NCBI GenBank assembly: GCA_964458325.1
Contig: CAYWIM010000024.1
Span: forward strand, 1 to 52,013
Length of the DNA: 52,013 nt
DNA from: JAGMXM01 sp964458325
Lineage (GTDB): Bacteria; Verrucomicrobiota; Verrucomicrobiia; Limisphaerales; UBA1319
Direction: 5' to 3'
The notes under the pieces are model-generated. The model saw only the letters and a list, made by a program, of their open reading frames with translations, did not search any database and had not been told where the DNA came from. The position numbers and the translations under genes are program-made. The stretch's first letter is position 1; each line of letters opens with the position of its first letter. This document shows, piece after piece, positions 1 to 8,403 of this stretch.

Positions 1-82
1 GCAGATGGATGTGATTGGACATCAGACAGTAGGTCACGATCTGCACCCCGCTGAAGAAACGCGCGAATCCGGAAATGGAAGG

Positions 83-157
<75 letters not shown>

Positions 158-197
158 TACCGCGGATTTTCGAGCGCAGCCTTGGCCGCGCTCGGAC

Positions 198-228
198 ATA
201 ATATGACAATCCCACCCAAATGACTCAA
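198..228 (-). promoter_or_regulatory. Candidate sigma70 promoter for the minus-strand tRNA
   Basis: On the minus strand TTGAGT (223-228) is followed, 19 bases later, by TATTAT (198-203), a near-consensus -10. Transcription would begin about 30-35 bases before the tRNA at 157. The spacer is 2 bases longer than ideal, so this is tentative. Confidence 0.35.
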
Positions 229-317
229 GTCCTATTGTGCGGCTGGGGGCAGGCGAACTCAGTTGATTTTTTTGCCATTCCGTCGTTCAATGGGGATTGA
301 TGCCTTGGGTGGAGGGC

Positions 318-394
318 GCGCCCGTAGCTCAGTCGGATAGAGCAGCGGATTTCTAATCCGCGGGTCGCAGGTTCGATCCCTGCCGGGCGTGCCA
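318..394 (+). tRNA. tRNA-Arg (anticodon TCT)
   Basis: This is a complete cloverleaf. The acceptor stem is GCGCCCG/CGGGCGT, the D stem GCTC/GAGC, the anticodon stem GCGGA/TCCGC with loop TTTCTAA (anticodon UCU), and the T stem GCAGG/CCTGC. The discriminator is G and CCA is encoded. It ends 11 bases before the start codon of the DHPS-like gene, so tRNA and gene may share a transcript. Confidence 0.95.
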
Positions 395-405
395 GGTGAT
401 TTTCT

Positions 406-1341
406 ATGCTCGCGTTGGAAGATCTGGCCAAAATGGCCGCGGATTATTTGCAGTCGGGGCCTCTCCAGGTCCGCGAGTTCAGCCTGGGCGGCCGGCCCCT
501 TCCCTTCAACACGCGCCCCGTTATCATGGGCGCGATCAATCTCTCTCCCGACTCGTGGTATCGGGAGAGCGTTTGTCTGAGCGCCGAGCAGGCGATCCGT
601 CGCGGCCGCGTCCTGGCCGCCCAGGGGGCTGACATGGTCGATCTGGGAGCGGAATCCACTCTCGCCCACGCCGCTCGCGCGGACGAGTCCGCCCAGTGGC
701 GCCGCCTCCAGCCCGTCGTCAGCGCCTTGCGCGCCCACGATATTCTGGTCTCTGTGGAGACCTACCAGCCTGCCGTGGCCCGCGCCGCTCTAGAGGCCGG
801 CGCCAACGTCATCAATCTGACCGGCGTGGACCACATCGACGCCATCTTCGATCTGGCAGCTGCCCGCGAGGCAGCCGTAATCGTCTGCTACGTTCAAGGC
901 CCTCATGTCCGCCAGGTCGGCGACCTCGATTTCGACGCCGATCCCATTGACACCATGCGAGATTTCTTCAGCCGCCAGATCGAGCTGGCGCAGCGGAAGG
1001 GGCTGGAGCGGATCATTCTGGATCCCGGCCTGGGATTCTATTACCGCAACCTTCGGGACAGCGCCCAGCGAATCCGTTTCCAGATGCGCACCTTCCTGCA
1101 TACCTTCCGTCTGCGCGCCCTGGGATGCCCCATCTGCCACGCCCTGCCCCACGCCTTCGAATGCTTCGGCGAGGAGGTTCGCTGCGCGGAGCCCTTCTTT
1201 GCCGTCCTCGCCGCCCTCGGAAAAACAGACCTCTTCCGCACCCACGAGGTTCCCCGGGTCCGCGCGGTCCTGGAAACGCTTCGGCTCTGGCCCTCCCCCT
1301 CATCCGGAGAATCCGATCCTCCGCGGACGCAGCTCATCTGA
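406..1341 (+). CDS. Dihydropteroate synthase-like protein (FolP paralogue)
   Basis: The 311-residue TIM-barrel protein belongs to the pterin-binding family. Motifs in order: IMGAINLSPDSW (40-51, the MGILNVTPDSF box), DLGAEST (79-85), VETY (117-120), INLTG (136-140), ILDPGLGF (204-211) and RTHEV (278-282, the RVHDV box). True FolP joins 4-aminobenzoate to hydroxymethyl-dihydropterin diphosphate. Here the segment that should hold the SRK lysine motif reads LGCPICHALPHAFECFGEE (239-257) and the lysine of GFGK is missing. It may therefore bind a different pterin or have lost activity. ATG at 406 is the first plausible start after the tRNA. The family assignment is firm; the reaction is not. Confidence 0.8.
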   Translation: MLALEDLAKMAADYLQSGPLQVREFSLGGRPLPFNTRPVIMGAINLSPDSWYRESVCLSAEQAIRRGRVLAAQGADMVDLGAESTLAHAARADESAQWRRLQPVVSALRAHDILVSVETYQPAVARAALEAGANVINLTGVDHIDAIFDLAAAREAAVIVCYVQGPHVRQVGDLDFDADPIDTMRDFFSRQIELAQRKGLERIILDPGLGFYYRNLRDSAQRIRFQMRTFLHTFRLRALGCPICHALPHAFECFGEEVRCAEPFFAVLAALGKTDLFRTHEVPRVRAVLETLRLWPSPSSGESDPPRTQLI

Positions 1342-1686
1342 AATTCCAGCCCCGTGACATAGCTGAATTTCGCACCTTCCCGACCGGTTTGCCGCCGTCG
1401 GCAGGGCTGGGCGGGTGCATTGGTCGGCGCTCCGTCTGAGACGATCTACTACCCGCAGGGGAAGGGATTTTCGCCGTTTTCAGCTTTGGGCTCTGACGCG
1501 GCGGCCGGATGCGCCGGTTGAGCGCCAGGACCTCGGATCGCATCCCGTTCAATCCCGCCCGCAACCAGCTCGGCTCATCCTGCCCTGCACAGCCGGGTAT
1601 TTCACGGCGCTGGGCTGTTGCTTCTCGCCTTTGCGCACGCTTCGAAACAGGCTACAATCCGGCAAAGCGACCGAATCCATAGCGAT
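1342..1686. other. Gene-poor gap
   Basis: No coding sequence in these 345 bases is supported: the short open frames have no recognisable motif. The only structure seen is the candidate promoter at 1631-1658 for the macro-domain gene. Confidence 0.5.
1631..1658 (+). promoter_or_regulatory. Candidate sigma70 promoter of the macro-domain gene
   Basis: TTGCGC (1631-1636), a 16-base spacer and TACAAT (1653-1658; 5 of 6 consensus bases). The expected transcript start is near 1665, about 22 bases before the ATG at 1687. This argues against the in-frame upstream start at 1618. Confidence 0.5.
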
Positions 1687-2208
1687 ATGAGTCTCATTCG
1701 ATTAATCCAGGGCGACATCACCCGGCTGGCGGTCGATGCGATCGTGAATGCGGCCAACTCATCCCTGCTGGGCGGTGGCGGCGTTGACGGGGCCATTCAT
1801 GGGGCGGCGGGGCCGGGACTGCTCGAGGAATGCCGCCGGCTGGGCGGATGCCCCACTGGCGAGGCGAGGATCACCCGGGGCTACCTGCTGCCCGCCCGGC
1901 ACGTCATCCACACCGTGGGGCCGATATGGCATAGCGGACGGCGGGGCGAGCCGGAGCTGCTGACCTCCTGCTACCGATCGTCTCTCCAGCTCGCGGTCGA
2001 CCACGCGCTCGCCTCGATCGCGTTTCCCTGCATCAGCACCGGGGCGTACGGCTATCCAGCCGAGGAGGCGGCGCGGGTGGCGGTTGAGACGGCCCGGGGC
2101 TTCATCGAGCGGAACCCCGCCGCGCCCGAGGTGGTGTTCTGCTGTTTTCTGGCCAGCGACCTGGCCATTTACCGGAGGCTTCTTGAGCCAGGCGGTTCCG
2201 CGCGCTGA
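1687..2208 (+). CDS. Macro-domain protein, O-acetyl-ADP-ribose deacetylase (YmdB-like)
   Basis: A 173-residue stand-alone macro domain that binds ADP-ribose and probably hydrolyses O-acetyl-ADP-ribose or removes mono-ADP-ribose in the cytoplasm. Visible motifs are QGDIT (8-12, adenine-contacting Asp10), VNAANSSLLGGGGVDGAIH (20-38, with the catalytic-loop Asn and Asp), and CISTGAYGYP (115-124, phosphate loop). Length and motif order match the MacroD/YmdB class. The start at 1687 is preferred because the reading begins directly at the MSLIRLIQGD strand and a promoter ends 28 bases upstream. The gene stands alone, and its partner ADP-ribosylating enzyme is not in the window. Confidence 0.9.
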   Translation: MSLIRLIQGDITRLAVDAIVNAANSSLLGGGGVDGAIHGAAGPGLLEECRRLGGCPTGEARITRGYLLPARHVIHTVGPIWHSGRRGEPELLTSCYRSSLQLAVDHALASIAFPCISTGAYGYPAEEAARVAVETARGFIERNPAAPEVVFCCFLASDLAIYRRLLEPGGSAR

Positions 2209-2403
2209 TGGGGGCAAACCCGCCGCGTCGCCAAGCGCCGCCGATTATGGCTCGACAGCGCCGCAATCGCGAGTTCTACTGAAGGCGGGTCATACAACCA
2301 AGCGGCTGGTCTCATTCGGTCTGCGGAAGGCAGCGCGGGTCCTGGATGTCCGGGAGATGCGCTGTTTTTTGAACCTCGGGAACGATGGCAAGCCAACAGT
2401 AAT

Positions 2404-2410
2404 GGAAGGA
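2404..2410 (+). promoter_or_regulatory. Ribosome binding site of the GlsB-family gene
   Basis: GGAAGGA ends 8 bases before the ATG at 2419. It is one of the few clear Shine-Dalgarno sites in the window and fixes the start. Confidence 0.7.
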
Positions 2411-2418
2411 AATCAATT

Positions 2419-2667
2419 ATGGGAATCCTATCCTGGATCGTCATGGGCCTCATCGTGGGCGCGCTGGCCAAGTTCATCACGCCCGGCAAAGATCCTGGCG
2501 GGCTGATTGTCACCATCCTCATCGGCATCGCCGGCGCGTTTTTGGGCGGATTCATCGGGACCCGCGTCGGATTGGGAGACGTCACGGGATTCAATCTGGG
2601 CAGCATTCTGCTGGCGACCGGCGGAGGGGTCGTCCTCTTGATTCTCTATCGAGTGATCAAGAAATAG
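2419..2667 (+). CDS. GlsB/YeaQ/YmgE family membrane protein
   Basis: An 82-residue, very hydrophobic, glycine-rich protein of the transglycosylase-associated (GlsB/YeaQ/YmgE) family. Three membrane segments are visible, at about residues 4-20, 28-48 and 58-78. Typical family features are the MGILSWIVMGLIVGALAK start and the KDPGG loop at 24-28. Family members are stress- and envelope-linked; the biochemical role is unknown. The family name does not imply transglycosylase activity. The start is set by the strong upstream Shine-Dalgarno site. It lies 27 bases before the binding-protein gene. Confidence 0.9.
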   Translation: MGILSWIVMGLIVGALAKFITPGKDPGGLIVTILIGIAGAFLGGFIGTRVGLGDVTGFNLGSILLATGGGVVLLILYRVIKK

Positions 2668-2694
2668 CGCTCCGCGATTCGCGAGCGGCCGCCC

Positions 2695-4044
2695 ATGGTG
2701 GAGTTCCGGCTCATGGCCAGGGTCGTCCTGGTCTACGGTGTGGTGGGGCTGACCCTGGGAGGGTGGCTCGCCGATGCGATGGGCGCCGCCCGAGTGATCG
2801 TCATCAGCCCCCACAACGAGTCCATCCGCCACGAATTCCGCGAGGCCTTCCGCCGCCACTGCGAGGAGCGCTTCGCGGAGCCGGCCGAGGTCGAATGGCG
2901 CGATATGGGCGGCTCGACCGATGCCCTGCGGTTCGTCCTGTCCGAGTTCGCTCGGAAGCCGGACGGGATTGGCATCGATTGTTTCTTCGGAGGAGGCCTC
3001 GAGCCGTTTCTCCGGCTGACGGCCCAGGGCCTGACGGAAAGGTGCCCGCTGCCCCCCGAAGTGATCGGCGGCATCCCCCAGACCGCCAACGGGGTCGACG
3101 TCTACGATCCCCAGCGGCGCTGGTTTGGCGCGGCGCTTTCGAGCTTCGGCATCCTCCAGAGCACGCGCATCCAGCGGTTGACCGGCCTGCCCACAATCAC
3201 CACCTGGGAGCAGCTGGCGGACCCGGCTTTGTGCGGCTGGGTAGGCGCCGGCGATCCCCGCAACAGCGGGACCATGAGCACGATGTTCGAGTGCTTTATC
3301 CAAGCCTTCGGCTGGGAAAAAGGATGGAGCGTCCTGGCGCGCATCGGCGGCAATACGCGCAAATTCGACCGTTTCTCGGCGACCACCGCCAAGGACGTAT
3401 CCCTGGGGGAAACGGCCTACGCCATGGCCATCGATTTCTACGGATTCACCCAGGTCGCCGCCGCGGGCCGGACCAACCTCACCTTCATCCTGCCCCGCGA
3501 TTTCTCCACCCTGGTCCCGGACGGCATCGCCTTGCTCAAAGGCGCCCCGAACCGTCAGGCTGCGGAACGATTCCTGGCCTTCGTGCTGGGCGAGCCCGGT
3601 CAGAAGCTCTGGTTCCTCCCTCGCGGGCACCCCGAGGGGCCGCAGCGATACTCGCTCGAGCGAATGGCTGTTCGGCCCGACTTCTATGCCCGGTTCCGCG
3701 GGATCAGCAACATCGAGACCTCACCGTTCGAGCTCTCCCAGCCGTTCGCATATGATGGCGCGCTGGCCCGCACCCGCGGCGAAGTGGTCGCCGCTCTCGT
3801 CGGCGCCCTCCTGGTCGATACGCATACCGAGCTGCGGCGCGCCTGGCGGGCGGTCATCCGTCGCGGCCTCGAAGCCGCCGACATCGAGGCCCTGGGCCGC
3901 ACCCCGATCACTGACGCCGAGGCGCGCGCCCTTGCGGCCGGCCCCTGGAAGGACCCCGTCATCCGAAATCAGAAGAAAATCCAATGGCAGCAATGGGCCC
4001 AGGAAAAATACCTGCGCCTTGAATCCCATGCGCGTCGTCGTTGA
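2695..4044 (+). CDS. ABC transporter extracellular solute-binding protein
   Basis: A 449-residue periplasmic binding protein. An N-terminal hydrophobic stretch (about 7-28) serves as signal peptide. The mature part resembles the FbpA/PotD-like class: a GGSTDALRF segment near residue 80, a TWEQLADPALCGWVGAGDP segment near 175, and an ILPRDFSTLVPDGIALLKGAP segment near 270 that looks like the hinge found in iron(III)/polyamine-type binders. The C-terminal 100 residues are longer than usual and predicted helical. The gene overlaps the next ABC ATPase gene by 17 bases, so they are co-translated. The substrate (Fe3+, phosphonate or organophosphate) cannot be read from sequence. Confidence 0.85.
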   Translation: MVEFRLMARVVLVYGVVGLTLGGWLADAMGAARVIVISPHNESIRHEFREAFRRHCEERFAEPAEVEWRDMGGSTDALRFVLSEFARKPDGIGIDCFFGGGLEPFLRLTAQGLTERCPLPPEVIGGIPQTANGVDVYDPQRRWFGAALSSFGILQSTRIQRLTGLPTITTWEQLADPALCGWVGAGDPRNSGTMSTMFECFIQAFGWEKGWSVLARIGGNTRKFDRFSATTAKDVSLGETAYAMAIDFYGFTQVAAAGRTNLTFILPRDFSTLVPDGIALLKGAPNRQAAERFLAFVLGEPGQKLWFLPRGHPEGPQRYSLERMAVRPDFYARFRGISNIETSPFELSQPFAYDGALARTRGEVVAALVGALLVDTHTELRRAWRAVIRRGLEAADIEALGRTPITDAEARALAAGPWKDPVIRNQKKIQWQQWAQEKYLRLESHARRR

Positions 4045-5092
4045 GAACATCCGCCATGACTTCGGCGCGGGCCCGGTGCTGCGCGACATCACGCTCAGCG
4101 TCGAGGACCGCGAGCTTTTCTTCCTGCTGGGGCCTTCGGGCTGCGGCAAGACCACCCTCCTGCGCCTGCTGGCCGGATTCTACCAGCCCGCCCAGGGCGC
4201 CATCCGCTTCGGCGATCGCCTCATGAACGGCGTCCCCCCCCACCGCCGCAACACCGGCATGGTGTTCCAGAACTACGCCCTCTGGCCCCACCTGACGGTC
4301 GGGGAAAACGTGGCCTACGGGCTCGATGTGCGCCGCCTGCGCGGCCCCGAGCGCCAGGAGCGCGTCGCCGAGGCGCTGGCCATCGTCCAGATGGATGCCA
4401 TGGCGGACCGATCCCCCAACCAGCTCTCCGGCGGACAGCAGCAGCGAGTGGCCCTGGCCCGCGCCCTGGTCATCCGGCCGGACGTCCTCCTGCTCGACGA
4501 GCCATTGTCCAACCTCGACGCGCGGCTCCGCCTCGAAATGCGCGAGGAGATCCGCCGGATTCATCAGCAGACCCGGATCACGACCATCTACGTCACACAC
4601 GACCAGAAAGAGGCGTTGTCCCTGGCCGATCGCATGGCCGTCCTCCACGAAGGACGCATCGAGCAGCTCGATACCCCCCGCCAGGTCTATCGCCGCCCCG
4701 CCAACCGATTCGTGGCCGATTTCCTCGCCGAAACCAACTGGATCACCGGCCAAGTCCGCACCCGGACACCATCCTTCTCTGAGGCCGACACATCCTTCGG
4801 CCCCATTCAGATCCCGCCTTCCCACGCGGACGATCCTGGGCAGCGGGTCTGGATCGGCTTCCGCCCCGAGGCGGTTCAATTCGGCCCGGCCGCTGTGAAC
4901 GCATTCTCGGCACGGATTGTCCACGTGAATTACCTGGGCGAGGTTGACCAGTTCGTGCTCGAGCTGGGGCCCGGCGCTCCCATCAAGGCCCTTGAAGCCA
5001 ACCCCCAATCCCTGCGACGACCCGGCGATACGATCCCCATCCACATCCCGCCCGAAAACCTGCTCGTGTTCCCCGGCAGCGACGCGGCCTGA
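4028..5092 (+). CDS. ABC transporter ATP-binding protein (FbpC/PotA-like)
   Basis: A 354-residue import ATPase with every core motif: Walker A GPSGCGKTT (35-43), Q-loop Gln81, signature LSGGQ (133-137), Walker B LLLDEP (154-159), D-loop SNLD and switch His191. The C-terminal 100 residues form a TOBE domain of the MalK/PotA/FbpC kind. ATG at 4028 gives the family-typical MRVVVENIRHDFG start and overlaps the binding-protein gene by 17 bases. No permease follows: the next gene is convergent aroG, two bases downstream of the stop. The membrane subunit must lie elsewhere or be supplied by another system. Confidence 0.93.
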   Translation: MRVVVENIRHDFGAGPVLRDITLSVEDRELFFLLGPSGCGKTTLLRLLAGFYQPAQGAIRFGDRLMNGVPPHRRNTGMVFQNYALWPHLTVGENVAYGLDVRRLRGPERQERVAEALAIVQMDAMADRSPNQLSGGQQQRVALARALVIRPDVLLLDEPLSNLDARLRLEMREEIRRIHQQTRITTIYVTHDQKEALSLADRMAVLHEGRIEQLDTPRQVYRRPANRFVADFLAETNWITGQVRTRTPSFSEADTSFGPIQIPPSHADDPGQRVWIGFRPEAVQFGPAAVNAFSARIVHVNYLGEVDQFVLELGPGAPIKALEANPQSLRRPGDTIPIHIPPENLLVFPGSDAA

Positions 5093-5093
5093 A

Positions 5094-6140
5094 TCACACC
5101 CACTTCGCCGCGGCCTCGCGCAGGATCCGCTCGGTCGATTCCCAATCGAGACAGGCGTCCGTGATCGAAACGCCGTATTGGAGATCCGCCGGGCGGGGCG
5201 GGATCGGCTGGCTGCCCTCGAGCAGGTAGCTTTCGACCATGACGCCGATCAGCGAGCGGGTCCCTCCCGAGCGCTGGCTGACCACGCTCCGCAGCACCGC
5301 CGCCTGGCGCGCCGGCTGCTTCCCGGAGTTGGCGTGGCTGCAATCCACCATGATCACCCCCGGCAAACCGGCCTGGGCGAGCTTGGCCTCCGCCTCCGCC
5401 ACGCTCTCCGGATCGTAGTTGGGCTTCGAACGCGCCCCGCGCAGCACGATGTGCCCGACCGGATTCCCCGTGGTGCGAATGATGCTTGTGACGCCCTCCT
5501 GGTCGATCCCCAGAAAACTATGCGGCCGCATCGAGGCGCACATGGCGTCGACCGCAATCTGCAGGCTGCCATCGGTCCCGTTCTTGAATCCCACTGGCAT
5601 AGAAAGCCCGCTGGCCATCTCCCGGTGCGTCTGCGACTCCGTGGTCCGCGCTCCCACCGCGGACCACGCGATCAGGTCGGCGGTGTACTGGGGGATGATC
5701 CCGTCCAGGAACTCTGTCCCCGCCGGCAGCCCCATCTCCGCGATCGCCAGGAGCAGCCGCCGCGCCTTCTTCATGCCCGTCTCGATGTCGTGCGTGCCGT
5801 CCAGATGCGGATCGTTGATCAATCCTTTCCAGCCCACTGTCGTGCGCGGTTTCTCGAAATAGACTCGCATCACCATGCAGCAGCGATCCGCCAGCTCCTG
5901 CCGCAGCCGGTTCAGCCGCCGCGCATATTCGAGGGCGCCCTCGACATCGTGGATCGAGCATGGACCGACCACCGCCAGCATCCGCGAGTCCGCTCCACGA
6001 AGGATGCGCGCCACTGCCTCGCGCCCTTCATAGACCGTCTGGCTGGCCGGTTCCGAAAGCGGCATCTCCTGTTTGAGCGCCCCGGGGGGCAACAGCCGCA
6101 CCACTTCCCGGACATGCAGGTCTTGCGTGAGATACATCAT
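5094..6140 (-). CDS. aroG: 3-deoxy-7-phosphoheptulonate synthase (DAHP synthase, class I)
   Basis: The first enzyme of the shikimate pathway: it condenses phosphoenolpyruvate and erythrose 4-phosphate to DAHP. The 348 residues match the AroF/G/H family in length and colinearity. The start parallels the Escherichia coli AroG N-terminus (DLHVREVVRLLPPGAL). Visible motifs are GPCSIHD (59-65, metal-ligand Cys61), RVYFEKPRTTVGWKG (92-106), GFKNGTDG, and the DCSHANSGK metal/phosphate site. N-terminal residues 1-35, which carry the feedback-inhibitor site in E. coli, are present, so aromatic amino-acid inhibition is likely. Two adjacent start codons (6140 and 6137) are equally possible. It is convergent with the ABC ATPase gene. 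Confidence 0.95.
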   Translation of the reverse strand: MMYLTQDLHVREVVRLLPPGALKQEMPLSEPASQTVYEGREAVARILRGADSRMLAVVGPCSIHDVEGALEYARRLNRLRQELADRCCMVMRVYFEKPRTTVGWKGLINDPHLDGTHDIETGMKKARRLLLAIAEMGLPAGTEFLDGIIPQYTADLIAWSAVGARTTESQTHREMASGLSMPVGFKNGTDGSLQIAVDAMCASMRPHSFLGIDQEGVTSIIRTTGNPVGHIVLRGARSKPNYDPESVAEAEAKLAQAGLPGVIMVDCSHANSGKQPARQAAVLRSVVSQRSGGTRSLIGVMVESYLLEGSQPIPPRPADLQYGVSITDACLDWESTERILREAAAKWV

Positions 6141-6263
6141 GCCTCGATCAAGTTAGTTCAGACATCCCTCGAAGCAAATCTCAAAGTGCCCGGGCGCGGG
6201 GCGCGGGTCCGGCTGCACTTTTTGTTCGCATGCGATCGGGCCATTGATCATATTGGATCGGCC

Positions 6264-7145
6264 ATGAATTCCATGACGGGTTATGGGCGTGGGGAATGCA
6301 GCCAGGACGGCAGCAAGATCACGGTCGAGCTGAGCTCGGTCAACCGCAAACAGAGCGAAATCGTCCTCACGTTGCCCCGGGAGCTGGATCCGCTCGAGCC
6401 GCAGGTCCGGGACGAAATCAGCCGCTGGATGGCTCGAGGCCGTCTGACGGCCCGCGTCGCCCTGCAGGAAAGCCAGCGGCGATCCCTGGCCCGCGTTCGC
6501 CTCAACTCCGCCCTCGCTCGCGAATACGCCCGCCAATTCCGCGCCCTGGCCGACCAGATCCGAATCCCTCCAACGCCGGCCCTCGAGACCATCCTTCGAT
6601 CTCCGGGCGTCCTTGAGATCGATGCCGCGGCCTGCCCGGCGGCCGGCTATTGGCCGATGCTGCGAAAGGCCCTCCGCCAGGCCCTGGCCGACATGGCCGC
6701 CATGCGCGCCCGCGAAGGCGCTCACCTGAGCCGCGATCTGGCCCGCCGCATGTCCAGCATGCGAAAAGCCATCGCGCGCATCCGGCGCCTCACCCCTCGC
6801 GCAGTCCGGCGCTACCGCCGGCAACTGGCTGATCGCCTCCGCCAAGCCGGCCTCAAAGCCATCCGGATGGACGATCCGCGGCTCCAGCAGGAAATCGTGC
6901 TCTGGGCGGACCGGACCGATATCGCGGAGGAGCTCACCCGGCTCGAGAGCCATTGCCAACAATACGAACACACCCTGCCCTCCCGGGAACCCGTCGGACG
7001 CACCCTGGATTTCCTGGCCCAGGAGATGAACCGCGAGGTCAATACAATCGGTTCCAAGGCCAACGACGCCGCGATCTCCCGCGAAGTCGTCCTCCTGAAG
7101 GCTGAGCTCGAACGCTTTCGCGAGCAGGCTCAAAACATCGAGTGA
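6264..7145 (+). CDS. yicC: YicC family endoribonuclease
   Basis: A 293-residue YicC protein. The family diagnostics are the MNSMTGYGRGE start, the LRTP-like N-terminal YicC domain (1-155), the basic RRYRRQLADRLR region, and the C-terminal DUF1739 block with IAEELTRLESHC, GRTLDFLAQEMNREVNTIGSK and the terminal REQAQNIE. In E. coli YicC is an endoribonuclease linked to sRNA turnover. The start at 6264 is preferred over the long upstream open frame because that region is antisense to aroG. An alternative ATG lies at 6273. Its stop overlaps the possible GTG start of gmk, giving the common yicC-gmk pairing. Confidence 0.93.
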   Translation: MNSMTGYGRGECSQDGSKITVELSSVNRKQSEIVLTLPRELDPLEPQVRDEISRWMARGRLTARVALQESQRRSLARVRLNSALAREYARQFRALADQIRIPPTPALETILRSPGVLEIDAAACPAAGYWPMLRKALRQALADMAAMRAREGAHLSRDLARRMSSMRKAIARIRRLTPRAVRRYRRQLADRLRQAGLKAIRMDDPRLQQEIVLWADRTDIAEELTRLESHCQQYEHTLPSREPVGRTLDFLAQEMNREVNTIGSKANDAAISREVVLLKAELERFREQAQNIE

Positions 7146-7150
7146 CTGGA

Positions 7151-7819
7151 ATGACCGCCATGCTCCAGCCGGTTCCTCTCCTGCTCGTCTTGTCCGCGCC
7201 CTCCGGCGCCGGCAAGACCACGCTTTGCCACGAACTCCTCCTGGCCAACCCCAACCTCAGCCGGGCCGTCACCTGCACGACCCGCCGCCCTCGCAGCGGC
7301 GAACGCCGCGGCGTGGACTACTTTTTCCTCGATCCGTCCGAGTTCGAGCAGCAGGTTCAGGCTGGCGAATTCTTCGAGCATGCCGACGTCTACGGCCACC
7401 GCTACGGCACCTGGAACCGGGAGCTGCAGTCCAAATTAGCCCAGGGCAGGGACATCATCCTGACCGTCGACGTCCAGGGCGCCGCCACGGTTCGCCGCCA
7501 GGCCGCCCGGAACCCCACCCTCGAGCGATGCCTGGTCACAGTATTCCTGGCGCCCGAGTCCCTCGACGTGCTGGATCAGCGCCTGCGGCATCGCGACACC
7601 GATTCCTCCCAGGAACGCCACCAGCGGCTGGCCATCGCCCGTCAGGAAATCGCCCAGTGGCCTCTGTTCGATTACCTGGTCGTCAGCCGAACCATTCCCG
7701 AAGATGTCCGCCACATGCAGGCCATCATCGACGCCGAGAAGATGCGCACGTGCCGCCAACCCGTCTCCGCCCTCCCATCCCCGATCCTTGAATCGATCCC
7801 ACACCCTCTGCGCTCATGA
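7151..7819 (+). CDS. gmk: Guanylate kinase
   Basis: Phosphorylates GMP to GDP with ATP. In the 222 residues the P-loop APSGAGKTT is at 16-24. The GMP-binding RPRSGERRGVDYFF segment follows, then the FEHADVYGHRYGT tyrosine/glycine loop, the DVQGA motif (Asp of the TVDVQGA strand), and the lid region RQRLRHRDTDS. Three starts are possible: GTG 7142, ATG 7151 and ATG 7160; none has a strong ribosome site. 7151 keeps an ATG. The C-terminal 30 residues after the kinase fold are proline-rich and probably disordered. The gene is coupled to coaC by an ATGA overlap. Confidence 0.95.
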   Translation: MTAMLQPVPLLLVLSAPSGAGKTTLCHELLLANPNLSRAVTCTTRRPRSGERRGVDYFFLDPSEFEQQVQAGEFFEHADVYGHRYGTWNRELQSKLAQGRDIILTVDVQGAATVRRQAARNPTLERCLVTVFLAPESLDVLDQRLRHRDTDSSQERHQRLAIARQEIAQWPLFDYLVVSRTIPEDVRHMQAIIDAEKMRTCRQPVSALPSPILESIPHPLRS

Positions 7820-8403
7820 ACCAACCTCCCTGCATCGTCCTGGGTGTCACGGGCTCGATCGCCGCTCACAAGGCAGTCGACATCGCCAGCCTCCTCACCC
7901 GGAACGGCTGCGCGGTCCATGTCATCCTGACCCCCGACGCCCAGCGCTTCGTCAGCCCCGTTCCATTCAAGACCCTCTCCCGCCACCCGGTGGTCACCGA
8001 CCTCTACGGCGATGCCCAATGCTGTCAGCCCGCCCATATCCGCCTGGCCGATGAGGCCGACCTGATGTTGGTCGCGCCCGCCACCGCCCAGACCATCGCC
8101 AAGCTGGCCCTCGGGCTTGCCGACAACGCCCTCACCTGCACCGCTCTCGCCCTGAACCCATCTGCGAAGCTCCTGGTCGCGCCCGCCATGCACAGCCGCA
8201 TGTGGCTTCATCCCGCCACTCAAGCTCATGCGGCAACCCTCCGCGCTCGCGGCGCCGAATTCATCGGGCCCGAAGAAGGTCTCCTGGCGTGCGGCAGCCA
8301 GGGAGTGGGACGCCTCTGGCCCGCCGAGAAGATTGCCGCCCACGCGCTTCATTGCCTCGAACAACGAGGGGATCCCGGCCCAGCCGGCCTCATTCGTTCA
8401 TGA
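7816..8403 (+). CDS. coaC: Flavoprotein, phosphopantothenoylcysteine decarboxylase (CoaC domain)
   Basis: The 195-residue HFCD-family flavoprotein decarboxylates phosphopantothenoylcysteine in coenzyme A synthesis. Motifs: GVTGSIAAHKA (10-20, FMN loop), PAHIRLADEAD (72-82, catalytic His74), APAT (87-90) and LACGSQGVGR (157-166, substrate-clamp Cys159). The substrate-binding PxMNxxMW motif reads PAMHSRMW (123-130): Asn is replaced by His, a position known to matter in E. coli Dfp. The CoaB synthetase domain usually fused downstream is absent; the next gene is a histidine kinase. ATGA overlaps couple it to gmk and to the kinase gene. Confidence 0.85.
   Translation: MNQPPCIVLGVTGSIAAHKAVDIASLLTRNGCAVHVILTPDAQRFVSPVPFKTLSRHPVVTDLYGDAQCCQPAHIRLADEADLMLVAPATAQTIAKLALGLADNALTCTALALNPSAKLLVAPAMHSRMWLHPATQAHAATLRARGAEFIGPEEGLLACGSQGVGRLWPAEKIAAHALHCLEQRGDPGPAGLIRS

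Noticed and set aside
2428..3630. A 400-codon minus-strand open frame opposite the binding-protein gene
   Set aside because: The plus-strand protein shows a signal peptide and family segments; the minus reading is compositionally biased and overlaps an apparent ribosome site.
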